Positions 16,940-25,721 of a stretch of DNA of 43,671 bases are shown here, in pieces; the first letter of the stretch is position 1, and every line of letters starts with the position of its first letter. Position numbers and translations under genes: made by a program. The notes beneath the pieces are model-generated. The model searched no databases and was not told the origin of the DNA. It saw only the letters and a program-made list of their open reading frames with translations. The stretch is from Chrysochromulina tobinii (Eukaryota; Haptophyta; Prymnesiales; Chrysochromulinaceae): assembly GCA_001275005.1 (NCBI GenBank), contig JWZX01003082.1:1-43671 (forward strand), given 5' to 3'.

Positions 16940-17635
16940 TCAGAGCGGGAGCTCGCCGCAGTCCACAATGATGGCGACCTTGTCGGGCGCACCACTCTGC
17001 GAGCCATTCGCCTCGAGCGCAGTCAGCGTCTGGAAGCCCGAGGCGAGCTCGCCGAAGACAACGTGCCTGCCGTCGAGATGTGGGCATGGGACGGTCGTCA
17101 CAAAGAATTGGGAGCCGTTGCTGTCAGGTCCCGAATTGGCCATCGACAAGAGGCCAGGGCCGGCGTGGGCGATCAAAAAGCCCTCATCGGCAAACTTGCC
17201 GCCGTAGATGCTCTCGCCGCCTCGGCCTGTGCCCGTGGTGAAATCGCCGCCCTGGCACATGAAGCCTTGTGAGGGCAGCAAGCCAGAGGGTGAGCTGAGC
17301 TTGCAAGTAGGCGAAGGAGGCCTTCAGATGATGCGGAGCGTCGCACCTGGGATGATCCGGTGAAAGATGGAGCCTTTGTAATGCAGTGGCACGCCGCTCT
17401 TGCCCACGCCCTTTTCGCCGGTGCATAGCGCTCGGAAGTTTTCTGCCGTCTTGGGTACGCCTCCCATGCCACCAAATAAGTTGAACTCCATGCGGCCCAT
17501 TGGGGCGCCCCCGATCTCGATGTCGAAGAAGACCTTCGATGTGGTCTCCACGCCGCGAACTTTCATAAGTGGCGCAGGGAGTCGCAGAGCCGCCGCGGCT
17601 GAAAGCAGACACGCAAAAACGAAAGGTCCCAGCAT
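16940..17635 (-). CDS. Secreted/ER cyclophilin peptidyl-prolyl isomerase, two exons
   Basis: Catalyses cis-trans isomerisation of proline bonds during folding. Exon 1 is 17635-17347 and exon 2 is 17265-16940; the 81-base intron uses GTGCGA and CACAAG. The spliced protein has 204 residues. An N-terminal hydrophobic segment ([20 protein letters not shown]) is a likely signal peptide, implying the secretory pathway, although a plastid bipartite leader cannot be excluded. The core reads [15 protein letters not shown], then [31 protein letters not shown] and LDGRHVVFG, matching the catalytic Arg/Phe/Gln and the substrate groove. The tryptophan that normally precedes LDG and helps bind cyclosporin is replaced by His (CPHLDG). 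The upstream in-frame ATG at 17701 would mask the signal peptide, so 17635 is preferred. A plus-strand gene starts 109 bases away. Confidence 0.92.
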
Positions 17636-17744
17636 CGTGCCTCGAATTCCGCAAGGAGCTTTCCAAAAGGGGAACGCGAACCTCTCAGGTGCATGGCGCA
17701 ACAGACAAGACGTCGATCAACGTTGCCTCGGTAAAGACGGCCCA

Positions 17745-20075
17745 ATGTTGCCGACCGCACCTCGGCCCTTGTTGCCGACCACTCCGAGGAGTGGTCGCCA
17801 AGGTCGCTTCCTGCTGCCGCGCGCGGACCCAGCAGCAGCTTCTCCTCGCGAGCTGCCAGCATGGCCACCCAGCTCGCCACGACAGGCGCCGGCGCTGCCA
17901 GACGAGCACCTCCTGCACATGCTGAAAATGAGACTGTACTCGGACGCAGTCGCGGCCGCTCGTAAGCGCGATCTCGATCCCTTCTCCTCGACTTCGATGG
18001 CAGCGAGCATGGTGTCACCGCGCTTTGCGCCACCAGCGCCGCCGGCGTGGCCTCGCCATCGCGTCGTCGGCCTCGCGGCGAAGCTGTCGAGCGCCGCAGC
18101 GTGCGAGCATCTGCTGCGCGGCCGGCTTGAGGGTGTTGAGTTTGCGGCTCAGCTGGCCGCCATGCCGCCCGCGACGCGCGAGGATTGGAGCCATGCTTTT
18201 GGCGCATGCGTTGCCAAGCTCGCCCGGATGCTCGTTGAGCTGCAGAGTCAGCTACGCAAGCTGACCGGCGCCGAGACGAGCTTCCAGGTGGACTTTGCAA
18301 GCGATGTGAAGAAGAGCAGCACCCGCCAGGCCAGGCTTGCGAGCAGCACGCGGAACGTGATAGATAGGGCGGAGGCGATGGAGGCGGCGTTTGAGGAGGT
18401 GGGCGAGACCGCACGCGCTGAGCTGAGCCGTCTACCCGCCGATGCTCTCGCCCTCGTCGGCGACCTCTTCGAGAGAGAGGGCCGCAGGCGCACGAGCCTC
18501 GCCCACCGGTGGCGCCTCGCCATCAAGGGCGCGATCGCGAGCACCGAAATGCAAGCACGTGCGCTCGAGACGGCGCTCGTTGACCTCGCAAGCGCGAGCC
18601 TCAGTCGTGCCCGTCACGGCGCTCTGGCGTGCCCGTCACGGCGCTACACTCGCGCCGGCGTCCGCCGCGGCGAGGGGAAGGGGTTGTTTGGCCGACATTC
18701 CCTTCGCGAGGGCGACAGATACGGCGAGGGAGACAGATACGGCGAGGGCGAGGGCGAGGGCGAGGGCAAGGGCGCGGACGGCGAGGGCGAGGGCGCGGAC
18801 GGCGAGGGCGAGGGCGCGGACTGCGAGGGCGCCGTGGCGGCGGCGGCACGCGCGGTGTGTCAGCATGCGCGCTGCCTACTCGGGGGCGCAGGCGAGGCAT
18901 CCATGGAGGCAACTCTCTATCTGCTCGTCAAGGGCTCGCATGCACGTGCGCCAGGGTCTGGGGTTGCCATATTAGGGTCTGGGGTTGCTCGGCGCGGCAC
19001 TGCGGGGACGCTCGATACGACGCGCGATGAAGGGCTGATGCTTCTCGTTCGGTTGGCCGATGACGATGCCGGTGCGGCGGCAGGCAGCCTGCCCACAGTG
19101 GAGGCGGCCAAGGCCACTCATGTCATCAAAAGGCGATTGGCGGATGCTGTGGAAGACGACGTCCCATCGGATGCTGTGGGCGTTGAGTCGGCCGCCGCGG
19201 AGGCAGATCCTAACAAAGCAAATCCTGATCAGGCAGATCCTAATAAGGCAGGTCCGCCGTCCGAAGACGTTCGATTTGTCTACGGCGTGCGTGCGGTCGC
19301 TGTGCCGATGACTTCATTAGCGGGGGAGTGCATGCAACGCTCCAGGCGGCCCGATCTCGCGCGCGATCTCGATCTCGCTCGCGATCTCGCGGGGCTCCCG
19401 ATGGGCTCCGCGCTGCAGGTGCGCCGAGGTGCTCGGTACGACGCCAAGTACAACGCGGCCGCCGACGGCATCGGCGCACGTCGCGCGCCGCCCGCCGCCG
19501 CCCTCTACCTTGATCTGAGTGATGAGAGCGGGGCGCTGCGGGCGGTCCTTCGGTTAGCCGTCCTGGATCGTGCAAAGGAGGACGATGCGTCGGCTTCGGT
19601 GGCGGTGGACGAGGCGGCACGAGCGGCGGCGGCGACGAGCCTGCTCAGCCCGGCGTCGCAGCGGCTGCTCTCGTCGCTTCGCCCGCTGTTCACACTCACA
19701 CTTCGAGAGCCCGTCCGTGCGGCCGCCGCCGCATTCACACGGGAGGGCGCGCTCGCACACACCCTCACAGCGCTCTCGATGGGACTGGCGCGCCTGCCCA
19801 AGGGGGGGGTGGCTATGAAGACGCTCATGGGCGCCTTGGGGGCATTGTGTTGTGACGCGCTCGGTGCGGCCACGTGCACCCTCTTCCTATTCAGGGACGT
19901 GGCGAGCGGCCGTAAGCTCGTCGGCTATCCCGTGTCGCGCCGTCATGGAGCCGCCGAGCCCCTGTCACTCAACCTGCCGCCGTCGAGGACGCCCGGGACG
20001 GCGCGCTCCCGGGGTCTCCGGGGTGAGGAGGGCGGCTGGCTCGGCGGCGGCGCCGATGTGGAGGAGCAGCAGGAG

Positions 20076-20110
<35 letters not shown>

Positions 20111-20450
20111 TCATGGCGGCGGCGCGGCTGGCACGTCGCTGGACAGCCTCGCTGGCCGATGCGCCGCCCAGCCGCCCACCTTCCTTCTCCTCAACGGCAT
20201 CGCGCCCGACGACCCCCGCCTGCATCCCGCCGTCGATGCCTTGCCAGCAGGCGCGAGTGGCCCCCTGTCGATCGTCTGTGCAGCTCTGACCGACGCGGGA
20301 GGCAACCACATCCTCGGGTTATGCGAGCTCGTGCGCTCAGCCGTTGAAATGCCGTTCGCCCATGACGACGCGCCGATTGTCGCCGCGGTGCTGCGCGCCG
20401 TCTCGTTTGCGATCGACAACTACTTCTTGCACGAGCTGCTCGACGGGTGA
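17745..20450 (+). CDS. Large unknown protein with C-terminal GAF-like region
   Basis: A 901-residue frame from the ATG at 17745; an upstream in-frame ATG at 17400 lies antisense to cyclophilin and is unlikely. The N-terminal 110 residues are Pro/Ala-rich. The middle (18150-18600) is helical with heptad-like stretches, possibly a coiled coil (VELQSQLRKLTGAE ... RNVIDRAEAMEAAFEEV). Residues around 680-890 resemble a GAF domain: ALGALCCDALGAATCTLFLFRD, then LGLCELVRSAVEMPFAHDDAPIVAAVL, interrupted by an Asp/Glu repeat (20068-20110). Two internal stretches may be unspliced introns rather than protein: the Gly/Glu minisatellite (about 18700-18830) and a DPNKA-type repeat at 19205-19255 ending in a CAG before GTCCG. 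Function is unknown; a small-molecule or light/redox sensing role would be only a guess from GAF. Confidence 0.6.
18716..18830 (+). repeat. GGCGAG / GGCGCGGACGGCGAG minisatellite within the GAF-like gene
   Basis: Short units built on GGCGAGGGCG repeat for over 100 bases. In frame they encode an EGEGEGADG-type peptide. They are either a low-complexity linker or part of a retained intron. Confidence 0.8.
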
Positions 20451-20773
20451 GAGGTCGATGGCGAGTTGCCGTGGTGTTCTGTTGGAGGATTGAAAACATC
20501 TCGGCGGCTGTGAATGCTCACTCTCTGGGTCTGGCCCGTCGTCGGGCTCCCGGCCCGCGTCTCTACATTGTGACTACGCACTGTTAGAAGCATATTCTTG
20601 TACCGATGTGTGTATCCCTAGCATGATCCGAGCATGCCCGAGTTGGCCTCGTCGATGATCGAGGAATCTTGTCCCACATTCACATTCACAGACCCAGACA
20701 CATCCTCGGCTCTTTCTTGTGCTCTTGCGTCTTGGGTCTTCGGCGCTGTCGGGGCTCGGGGCTGCTCGCCGAA

Positions 20774-21739
20774 ATGGCTGCTTTCTTTAGGGCGCTCTCA
20801 ACTCGCCGCGTTCTGAGTGGTGCGAGCGTCACGGCAGCAGCGACGGCGGTTGGTGCATTTGCACACGCCCAGGCCGCTCCGAGGCTGTTCTCGACGTGCG
20901 AGGAGCATCCTCTGCACGGTGGCGCCGAGGGGCCGCACTGCCTGCTCGTGTCGCTTCCGCTCTCCTACACTCCGTCAGCATCTGAGAGACATCCCGTGCT
21001 GTACGTCCTCGGTGGCGAGCCGTACCTCTTCTCGCTCGTCGCCACCGCGGCTCGCATCGGCAAGTACACAGCGTCGCTCGAGCAGCGCAGCTGGTATCCG
21101 GACTTGATCGTGGTCGGAATTTCTTGCGATGTGGTGGGAGTGACGGCTGTCCCAGAGCTCTGGAATGCGAATCGGCAGGTCGCGCTCTCGGTTGTGGCCA
21201 GCGCCATCGAGCACGTCGATGCCACCTACCGCACACAACCCTACGCCGGAGGCAGAGCGATCATTGGCCACGGTCTCGGCGGCGACGTTTTGGCACGTGC
21301 ACTCTGCGACGATGCCTTGGAAGGCTTCGAGAGCTACATGATCGGCTCGCCGACTTGCTTGGACACGCGGATCACTACTAGCAGCGAGCCGCCTAAGGCC
21401 AAGGCGGCGCTCGTGTGTGTCGGAAGCGAGGAGAGGGATGAGGCGCGGCAAGCTGCGAAGCGTTTGCACCGCACATTGCAGGCGGCCCTCGGCGGCAAGG
21501 CGGGTGAGATGCATGCGATGGTCCACGTGGACCGCGATGGACACCAACGCGTCGAGGAGCTTGAGAGCGCTCCGGACTCGGGCGCGGCCGCCGTGACGCT
21601 CGACGTGATGGTCGGCGAAGGTGCACGGACGGCGCCGTTCGCGTTCGCTGCCCGGGCTGTCGAGTGGCTCGCGGCGAGGATGGAGAGGGCCAAGATCGAG
21701 CGACTCCACCGCCACCTTCCATGGCACGAGTTCAGGTAG
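20774..21739 (+). CDS. Alpha/beta-hydrolase fold protein lacking the nucleophile serine
   Basis: A 321-residue protein resembling putative esterases of the Fes/IroE and esterase-D group: HPVLYVLGGEPYLFS (first strands), YPDLIVVGISCDV, a helix preceding DATYRTQPYAGGRAIIGHGLGG, then SYMIGSPT and a C-terminal DRDGHQRVEEL. In active relatives the nucleophile elbow reads G-H-S-x-G-G. Here residue 167 is Gly (GHGLGG at 165-170), so the enzyme has probably lost hydrolase chemistry or uses another residue. The N-terminus (MAAFFRALSTRRVLSGASV ... AFAHAQAA) is basic then Ala-rich, consistent with an organelle or secretory leader. The start at 20774 is the first ATG of the frame; upstream sequence opens only with TTG. 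It sits 90 bases before the next same-strand gene. Confidence 0.7.
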   Translation: MAAFFRALSTRRVLSGASVTAAATAVGAFAHAQAAPRLFSTCEEHPLHGGAEGPHCLLVSLPLSYTPSASERHPVLYVLGGEPYLFSLVATAARIGKYTASLEQRSWYPDLIVVGISCDVVGVTAVPELWNANRQVALSVVASAIEHVDATYRTQPYAGGRAIIGHGLGGDVLARALCDDALEGFESYMIGSPTCLDTRITTSSEPPKAKAALVCVGSEERDEARQAAKRLHRTLQAALGGKAGEMHAMVHVDRDGHQRVEELESAPDSGAAAVTLDVMVGEGARTAPFAFAARAVEWLAARMERAKIERLHRHLPWHEFR

Positions 21740-21829
21740 GGAAGCGGCACGTACATTGTAGGAAAGAGGGCGCGCCAAAAAATTGGCGCCGTTTTGGGCG
21801 TTGTGGCTCTCGCGGCATCTCATCTCACA

Positions 21830-23236
21830 ATGCTGACGCTCGTCACCGTGCTGATGGCCTTCAAGGCTCCGGACAAAAAGGCGGCGCCGGAACAGAAGGC
21901 GAACGGCATGCAGGTGCTCTCGCCCACGAACGCGACGCAGCTCAAGGCCGTCTTCTTCTCAGGCGACCCGTGGCTGATCCAGTGCGGCTCCAAGGCCGAC
22001 CTCGCGGCTGCGGCGGCCGGCGACGTCGGGCTCGGAGCGCACGATGTGCTCGAGATCGCGATGCCGGCGCTTGCAAAGCTTCCAGCAGAGTTGGGCCTGC
22101 TCGACTGCGAGAAGAAGCTCCCATCGGGCAAATCGACGCTCGATCGCTTCAAGCTCGACGGCGGTGTCTCGCCGATGCTCATCTTTGCCGCCAACGGCCT
22201 CGCTCCAGTGCAGATCGTGCCGTCGATGCTGGCCAAGTACGGCGGCAGCAGCAACCTGTTCCCGACGCCTCGCCAGCAGGCCGCCGCGCTCGTCGCCCTC
22301 GTCAAGTCGCGCGCGACGCCGCAGGCGTTCACGTTCACGAAGAGCGAGCAGATGCATGCCCACTGCCTCAAGTGCAAGCACTGCGTGCTGTGGCTGACCG
22401 AGGGCGAGCCACAGGGCGAGGCGGCACGCACGCTGGGCACCCTGCTGCGCGAGTACCGCACCGTCGCCTTCGGCACCGTCAACACCGCGCGCTACCAGTT
22501 CTCACTTGCCAAGGCGCTACCTGCCCCTCCGACAAAGCGGACGCCGCAGGTGCTTGCTGTGCGCTCGACGGCGGCGGAGGGCGACGCGAAGAAGGTGACG
22601 CTGGCGGCGAAGGCGTACCGCGGCGAGCCGACGCTCGAGGGGCTTCGAGGTTTCGTCAGTGGGCTCACCGATGAGTCGCTCGAGCTGACGCCTTTGACGA
22701 AACCTCCCGCCCTCGCGTGGAGGAAGCAGGCCAAGGAGGCGGCCAAGGATGGCAAGGAGGAGGGTGGGGTCGGAGGCAAGCGCGGCGCGAAGGAGGGCAG
22801 CAGCAGCAGCAGCAGCGGCAGCAGCACCAGCAGCACCAGCAGCAGCAAACGCCAGAGCCGCAAGGGCGGTAAGAGCGGTACAGGCGCTGGCAGCGGCGCA
22901 GAGCGTAAGATGAGCTACGAGGAGCGGAAAGCGGCGGAGGCGGCGGCCAGAAAGGCCAAGGCAGCGGCGGCCAAGGGCGGCGGCCCGGTGGATGAGGTGG
23001 AGCGGCGGCGCCGGATGGCTCTCGAGGAGGAAGAACTCCTCCGTTCCATGTTCGACTCCGAAGAGGCAGCTGGCGAAGAGGAGGCGGACGAGGCGGAGGA
23101 GACTGTGAACTTTGATGACGAGGAGGGCGCTCATGACGACGCGCAGGAGGACGAGGGTGCCGACATGGACGAGGAGAACGAGGACGAGGCCACGATGGAG
23201 GTCGAAGACGATGGCTCGGATAAGCAGGAGCTCTGA
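21830..23236 (+). CDS. Probable ER-lumen thioredoxin-fold protein with acidic tail and KQEL end
   Basis: 468 residues from the first ATG. A short hydrophobic start (MLTLVTVLMAF) could be a weak signal peptide. The first 300 residues look like one or two thioredoxin-like folds: LKAVFFSGDPWLIQCG and a GGVSPMLIFAANG strand, then a cysteine cluster HCLKCKHC near residue 180, which is not a classical CxxC-active-site context. From about 320 the protein becomes Lys/Ser/Ala-rich and from about 400 strongly acidic (Glu/Asp), like low-affinity calcium-binding tails of ER proteins. It ends SDKQEL; KQEL is close to KDEL-type ER-retrieval signals. The combination suggests an ER folding or calcium-buffering protein, but the family is not recognised. 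CAG repeats encode the Ser run. Confidence 0.65.
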   Translation: MLTLVTVLMAFKAPDKKAAPEQKANGMQVLSPTNATQLKAVFFSGDPWLIQCGSKADLAAAAAGDVGLGAHDVLEIAMPALAKLPAELGLLDCEKKLPSGKSTLDRFKLDGGVSPMLIFAANGLAPVQIVPSMLAKYGGSSNLFPTPRQQAAALVALVKSRATPQAFTFTKSEQMHAHCLKCKHCVLWLTEGEPQGEAARTLGTLLREYRTVAFGTVNTARYQFSLAKALPAPPTKRTPQVLAVRSTAAEGDAKKVTLAAKAYRGEPTLEGLRGFVSGLTDESLELTPLTKPPALAWRKQAKEAAKDGKEEGGVGGKRGAKEGSSSSSSGSSTSSTSSSKRQSRKGGKSGTGAGSGAERKMSYEERKAAEAAARKAKAAAAKGGGPVDEVERRRRMALEEEELLRSMFDSEEAAGEEEADEAEETVNFDDEEGAHDDAQEDEGADMDEENEDEATMEVEDDGSDKQEL

Positions 23237-23520
23237 TCTCCCTTCTCCGCGCGCGTGCGAGCGAGCGCGGCGCTGAAGCGTGTGCGCGCGCGCCGCACAC
23301 GCATCGAACTGCAGTTAGCAGTAGCACCCAACTGAACGGTCGGCTTCGGTTGAAAATCGTAGAAATTTTCTCAAGGGGAAATGACTGTTGACTCATGCCC
23401 AAACCCCAATTGCCCATCTGCGAAAAGGGCTGGCCCTTGCTGGCTGTGATAAGGGGGTCCAGGGGTCCCCGAGCCAGTTGTAACCGCACACGTATGTTCG
23501 GAGCGTCTTGGGTTTCGAGT

Positions 23521-23526
23521 TATAAA
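23521..23526 (+). promoter_or_regulatory. TATA box of the lysine-rich protein gene
   Basis: TATAAA, 27 bases from its first base to the ATG at 23548. This spacing implies a transcription start almost at the start codon. Confidence 0.6.
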
Positions 23527-23547
23527 CATTGGCTGTGAAACACAACC

Positions 23548-24234
23548 ATGTCACAGTCTCTTGGACGCGTGATCCAGTCGGTGGTGACGCACAATCGGCT
23601 TCAGGAATGCGAAGTCATGTGGCAGCAGCACCGACATCAGCTGGCGCACGAGCAGGAGCGCGGCGGCGAGGAGAGCGACTCACGCACCGCTGCAGCTCGC
23701 AACACCCTGGCTAGCATTGAGCAGGCTCGGGATGCGGCTGCGGCGCGGAAGCTGGCGGCGCGCAGCGCTGAGACGCAAGCGGCCGCCGCGTCCTCCAGCA
23801 GCGATAGCAGCGATAGCAGCAGCGATAGCGAGCGGCACGGCAAGAAGCGGCGACGGAAGGAAGAGAAGCGGGAGAAGAAGAGTCGGAAGCGCGGGCACGG
23901 AGAGAGGGACAAGAAGCAGCATCGCGAAAAGGAGAAGCGCAAGCGGTCTGGAAAGGAGAAGCACGAGCGCAACAGGAAGACGAAACGTCAGCGAGGCGCT
24001 TACCAGCCAGCCTCCTTAACGGTCATGGGCGCAGCGTTTTCCGACGATGATGACGACGGCGCACAGCATGACGGTGCGATAGTGTTGCCCCCCACCGTGG
24101 AGCCTGCAGCCAAGGATACACATCCACCCAGGGTCCTCGTTCCCGCTGCGGTGCAAGGGCCGTCCGCGACGCCATCCTTATACACTGGGAAGGAAAAGTT
24201 CCCGTCGCAGCATCCGTGGTTTGGATATCGGTAA
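23548..24234 (+). CDS. Lysine/arginine-rich nuclear-type protein, unknown
   Basis: A 228-residue protein. The N-terminal 65 residues are helical (MSQSLGRVIQSVVTHNRLQECEVMWQQHRHQL). A Ser/Asp run (SSSSDSSDSSSDSE) and a long Lys/Arg/Glu segment (about 97-150, KKRRRKEEKREKKSRKR) follow, with several nuclear-localisation-like clusters. The C-terminus is less biased and ends LYTGKEKFPSQHPWFGYR, a conserved-looking motif. This architecture is common in splicing and RNA-processing accessory proteins, but no specific family is recognised. A TATA box lies 27 bases upstream of the start, which supports it as a real gene. Confidence 0.65.
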   Translation: MSQSLGRVIQSVVTHNRLQECEVMWQQHRHQLAHEQERGGEESDSRTAAARNTLASIEQARDAAAARKLAARSAETQAAAASSSSDSSDSSSDSERHGKKRRRKEEKREKKSRKRGHGERDKKQHREKEKRKRSGKEKHERNRKTKRQRGAYQPASLTVMGAAFSDDDDDGAQHDGAIVLPPTVEPAAKDTHPPRVLVPAAVQGPSATPSLYTGKEKFPSQHPWFGYR

Positions 24235-24352
24235 CAGCGTAACAATGTTGGGCGCGTCGTGGAACGTTCTGTACTAAGTGGTATCAGCTGGCCCGTATAC
24301 CGGGATCAGCGAAGCAATATCGACGAGTTTCGTGGCCCTTCCCGGTCTAGCC

Positions 24353-24358
24353 TATAAA
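24353..24358 (+). promoter_or_regulatory. TATA box upstream of the small membrane protein gene
   Basis: TATAAA followed by AATA, 29 bases from its first base to the ATG at 24382. Confidence 0.55.
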
Positions 24359-24381
24359 AATAACGAACGTGCGTAAAGAGC

Positions 24382-25237
24382 ATGCTGGCGACAATGCTAC
24401 CGATGGAGAGCTCGGCCAGGGCTCGCGGGAGCGGACACCGAGACAGGTGTAGTCTCCACAGGACGCGTCACAGTTGTCCACAGAGCACATTGGATGTAGG
24501 ACGAGCCTCGAGGATTGTGGTGCGGGCGCAGACTGATGTTACCTCTCTGAGCTTCGAAAGCGCGAGAGGCCGACGCCCGACGGAGACTCACACGACACAA
24601 GGGACACATTGCGCATCGACGCACTAACGACGCACATCTTTGATCGCACATCGACGAGAGTGGATCGAGCAGTGACGGGTCTGCCAACTCACAGCACCGC
24701 GCTTCCCTCTGAAATGGATCCGGGGCGTTGAACTCAGAGCGGCTGTGAATTCACTGCGATGCGCCCCCGATCCGCTGGCGGGAAAAGTATTCACCCCCAT
24801 CGCTTTTGCGCATGCCGCTCGCACGTGCCCCGCAGTCGGCAAGTTCCAGGAGACAGCCAGCGGCCGACAGCTACCTCAGCGGTTCTTTCTCCGTGCATCT
24901 CAAGGGCCGCGCGGCGCCTACCGTCTGGAGGTGGCCGGCAGTCTGGGCACTGGTCACGGGCTTCTCCTTGCAGCTCGTCTTCGGCATATTCTCGTCGCTC
25001 ATCTCACTCGCAGCGCTTGTGGCCGCCGATCCGAAGCGCTGTCCCGTTGCCCCCGCAGATGGCGCGCTGAGGCCTTTTTGCATGTGGCTTGTCGGCGTGG
25101 TCGGCGCCTGCATAGTGGGCGAGTACTGCACCACCGCGCCCTGGTCCTCCCATAGCTCATGGGTGATGTGGGGTGGCATCTGTGAGCTGTGGCGACTGAA
25201 TCGGCTGCTAAACCACTTGCGAGACACCGCGCCCTAG
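24382..25237 (+). CDS. Small two-segment membrane protein, tentative two-exon model
   Basis: The second part is the better supported: 24836-25237 encodes two hydrophobic segments (WALVTGFSLQLVFGIFSSLISLAAL and FCMWLVGVVGACIVGEYCT) separated by a short loop, then WGGICELWRLNRLLNHL. The first ATG downstream of a TATA box is at 24382. Splicing GTGCGG (24520) to CCGCAG (24835) joins 24382-24519 to 24836-25237 in frame, giving 179 residues, with the local GTGCG donor type. Alternatively translation starts at the ATG at 24812, giving 141 residues. The proposed first 46 residues are Arg/Ser-rich and could be a targeting leader. No family is recognised. Confidence 0.4.
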
Positions 25238-25721
25238 GTGCCCAAGCTACTTGGTGCGTCGAAGTCGCTTGGCTTTGGGAAGGCCTCGTATGGGCTCTTC
25301 GCTTACAACTCGATATGAACGTAGGACGCTGATGAAATTGATGAACGAACATGTGCAGTCTTCAGCTTGTACTGTCCAACTAGTAAAAAACTTAGCTCCG
25401 CTCGCGACGTTACGCTGCAATAGTAACGCTGCAGTTACGCTGTTAATGGATCGATCCCTCCCGGCCACATGGTACAGGCACACAAACGAGGTGCGGGCTT
25501 CGGGCAAGGGCTTCGGGCAGGGGCGGGCGCGTCATACAGTTGTATCGCTATGTATGACGATATGTTTGTAGCACGGCGGAACCAACATTTTGGGAGGGTG
25601 GGATTCCTAATTGCTTGGGCACTCACGTTTTTGCAGCGCAGCCAGAACTACTCCCGAGCACACGTGCGCGCGCGCCTCTCTCGAGCACACGAGAAGCGCG
25701 CGCATTCATCCGCATTCATCA
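25238..25721. other. Intergenic region upstream of the Dbp5-like helicase
   Basis: Contains no conserved ORF. No TATA box is seen at the expected distance from the helicase start at 25722. The sequence is somewhat AT-richer than coding DNA. Nothing else is recognised. Confidence 0.4.

Noticed and set aside
17400-17744. N-terminal extension of the GAF-like protein
   Set aside because: It is the antisense reading of cyclophilin exon 1 and its promoter; the first plausible start outside that gene is 17745.
21664-22674. Plus-strand 336-codon ORF overlapping the thioredoxin-like gene
   Set aside because: Arg/Gly-rich shadow frame of the KQEL protein with no recognisable motifs.
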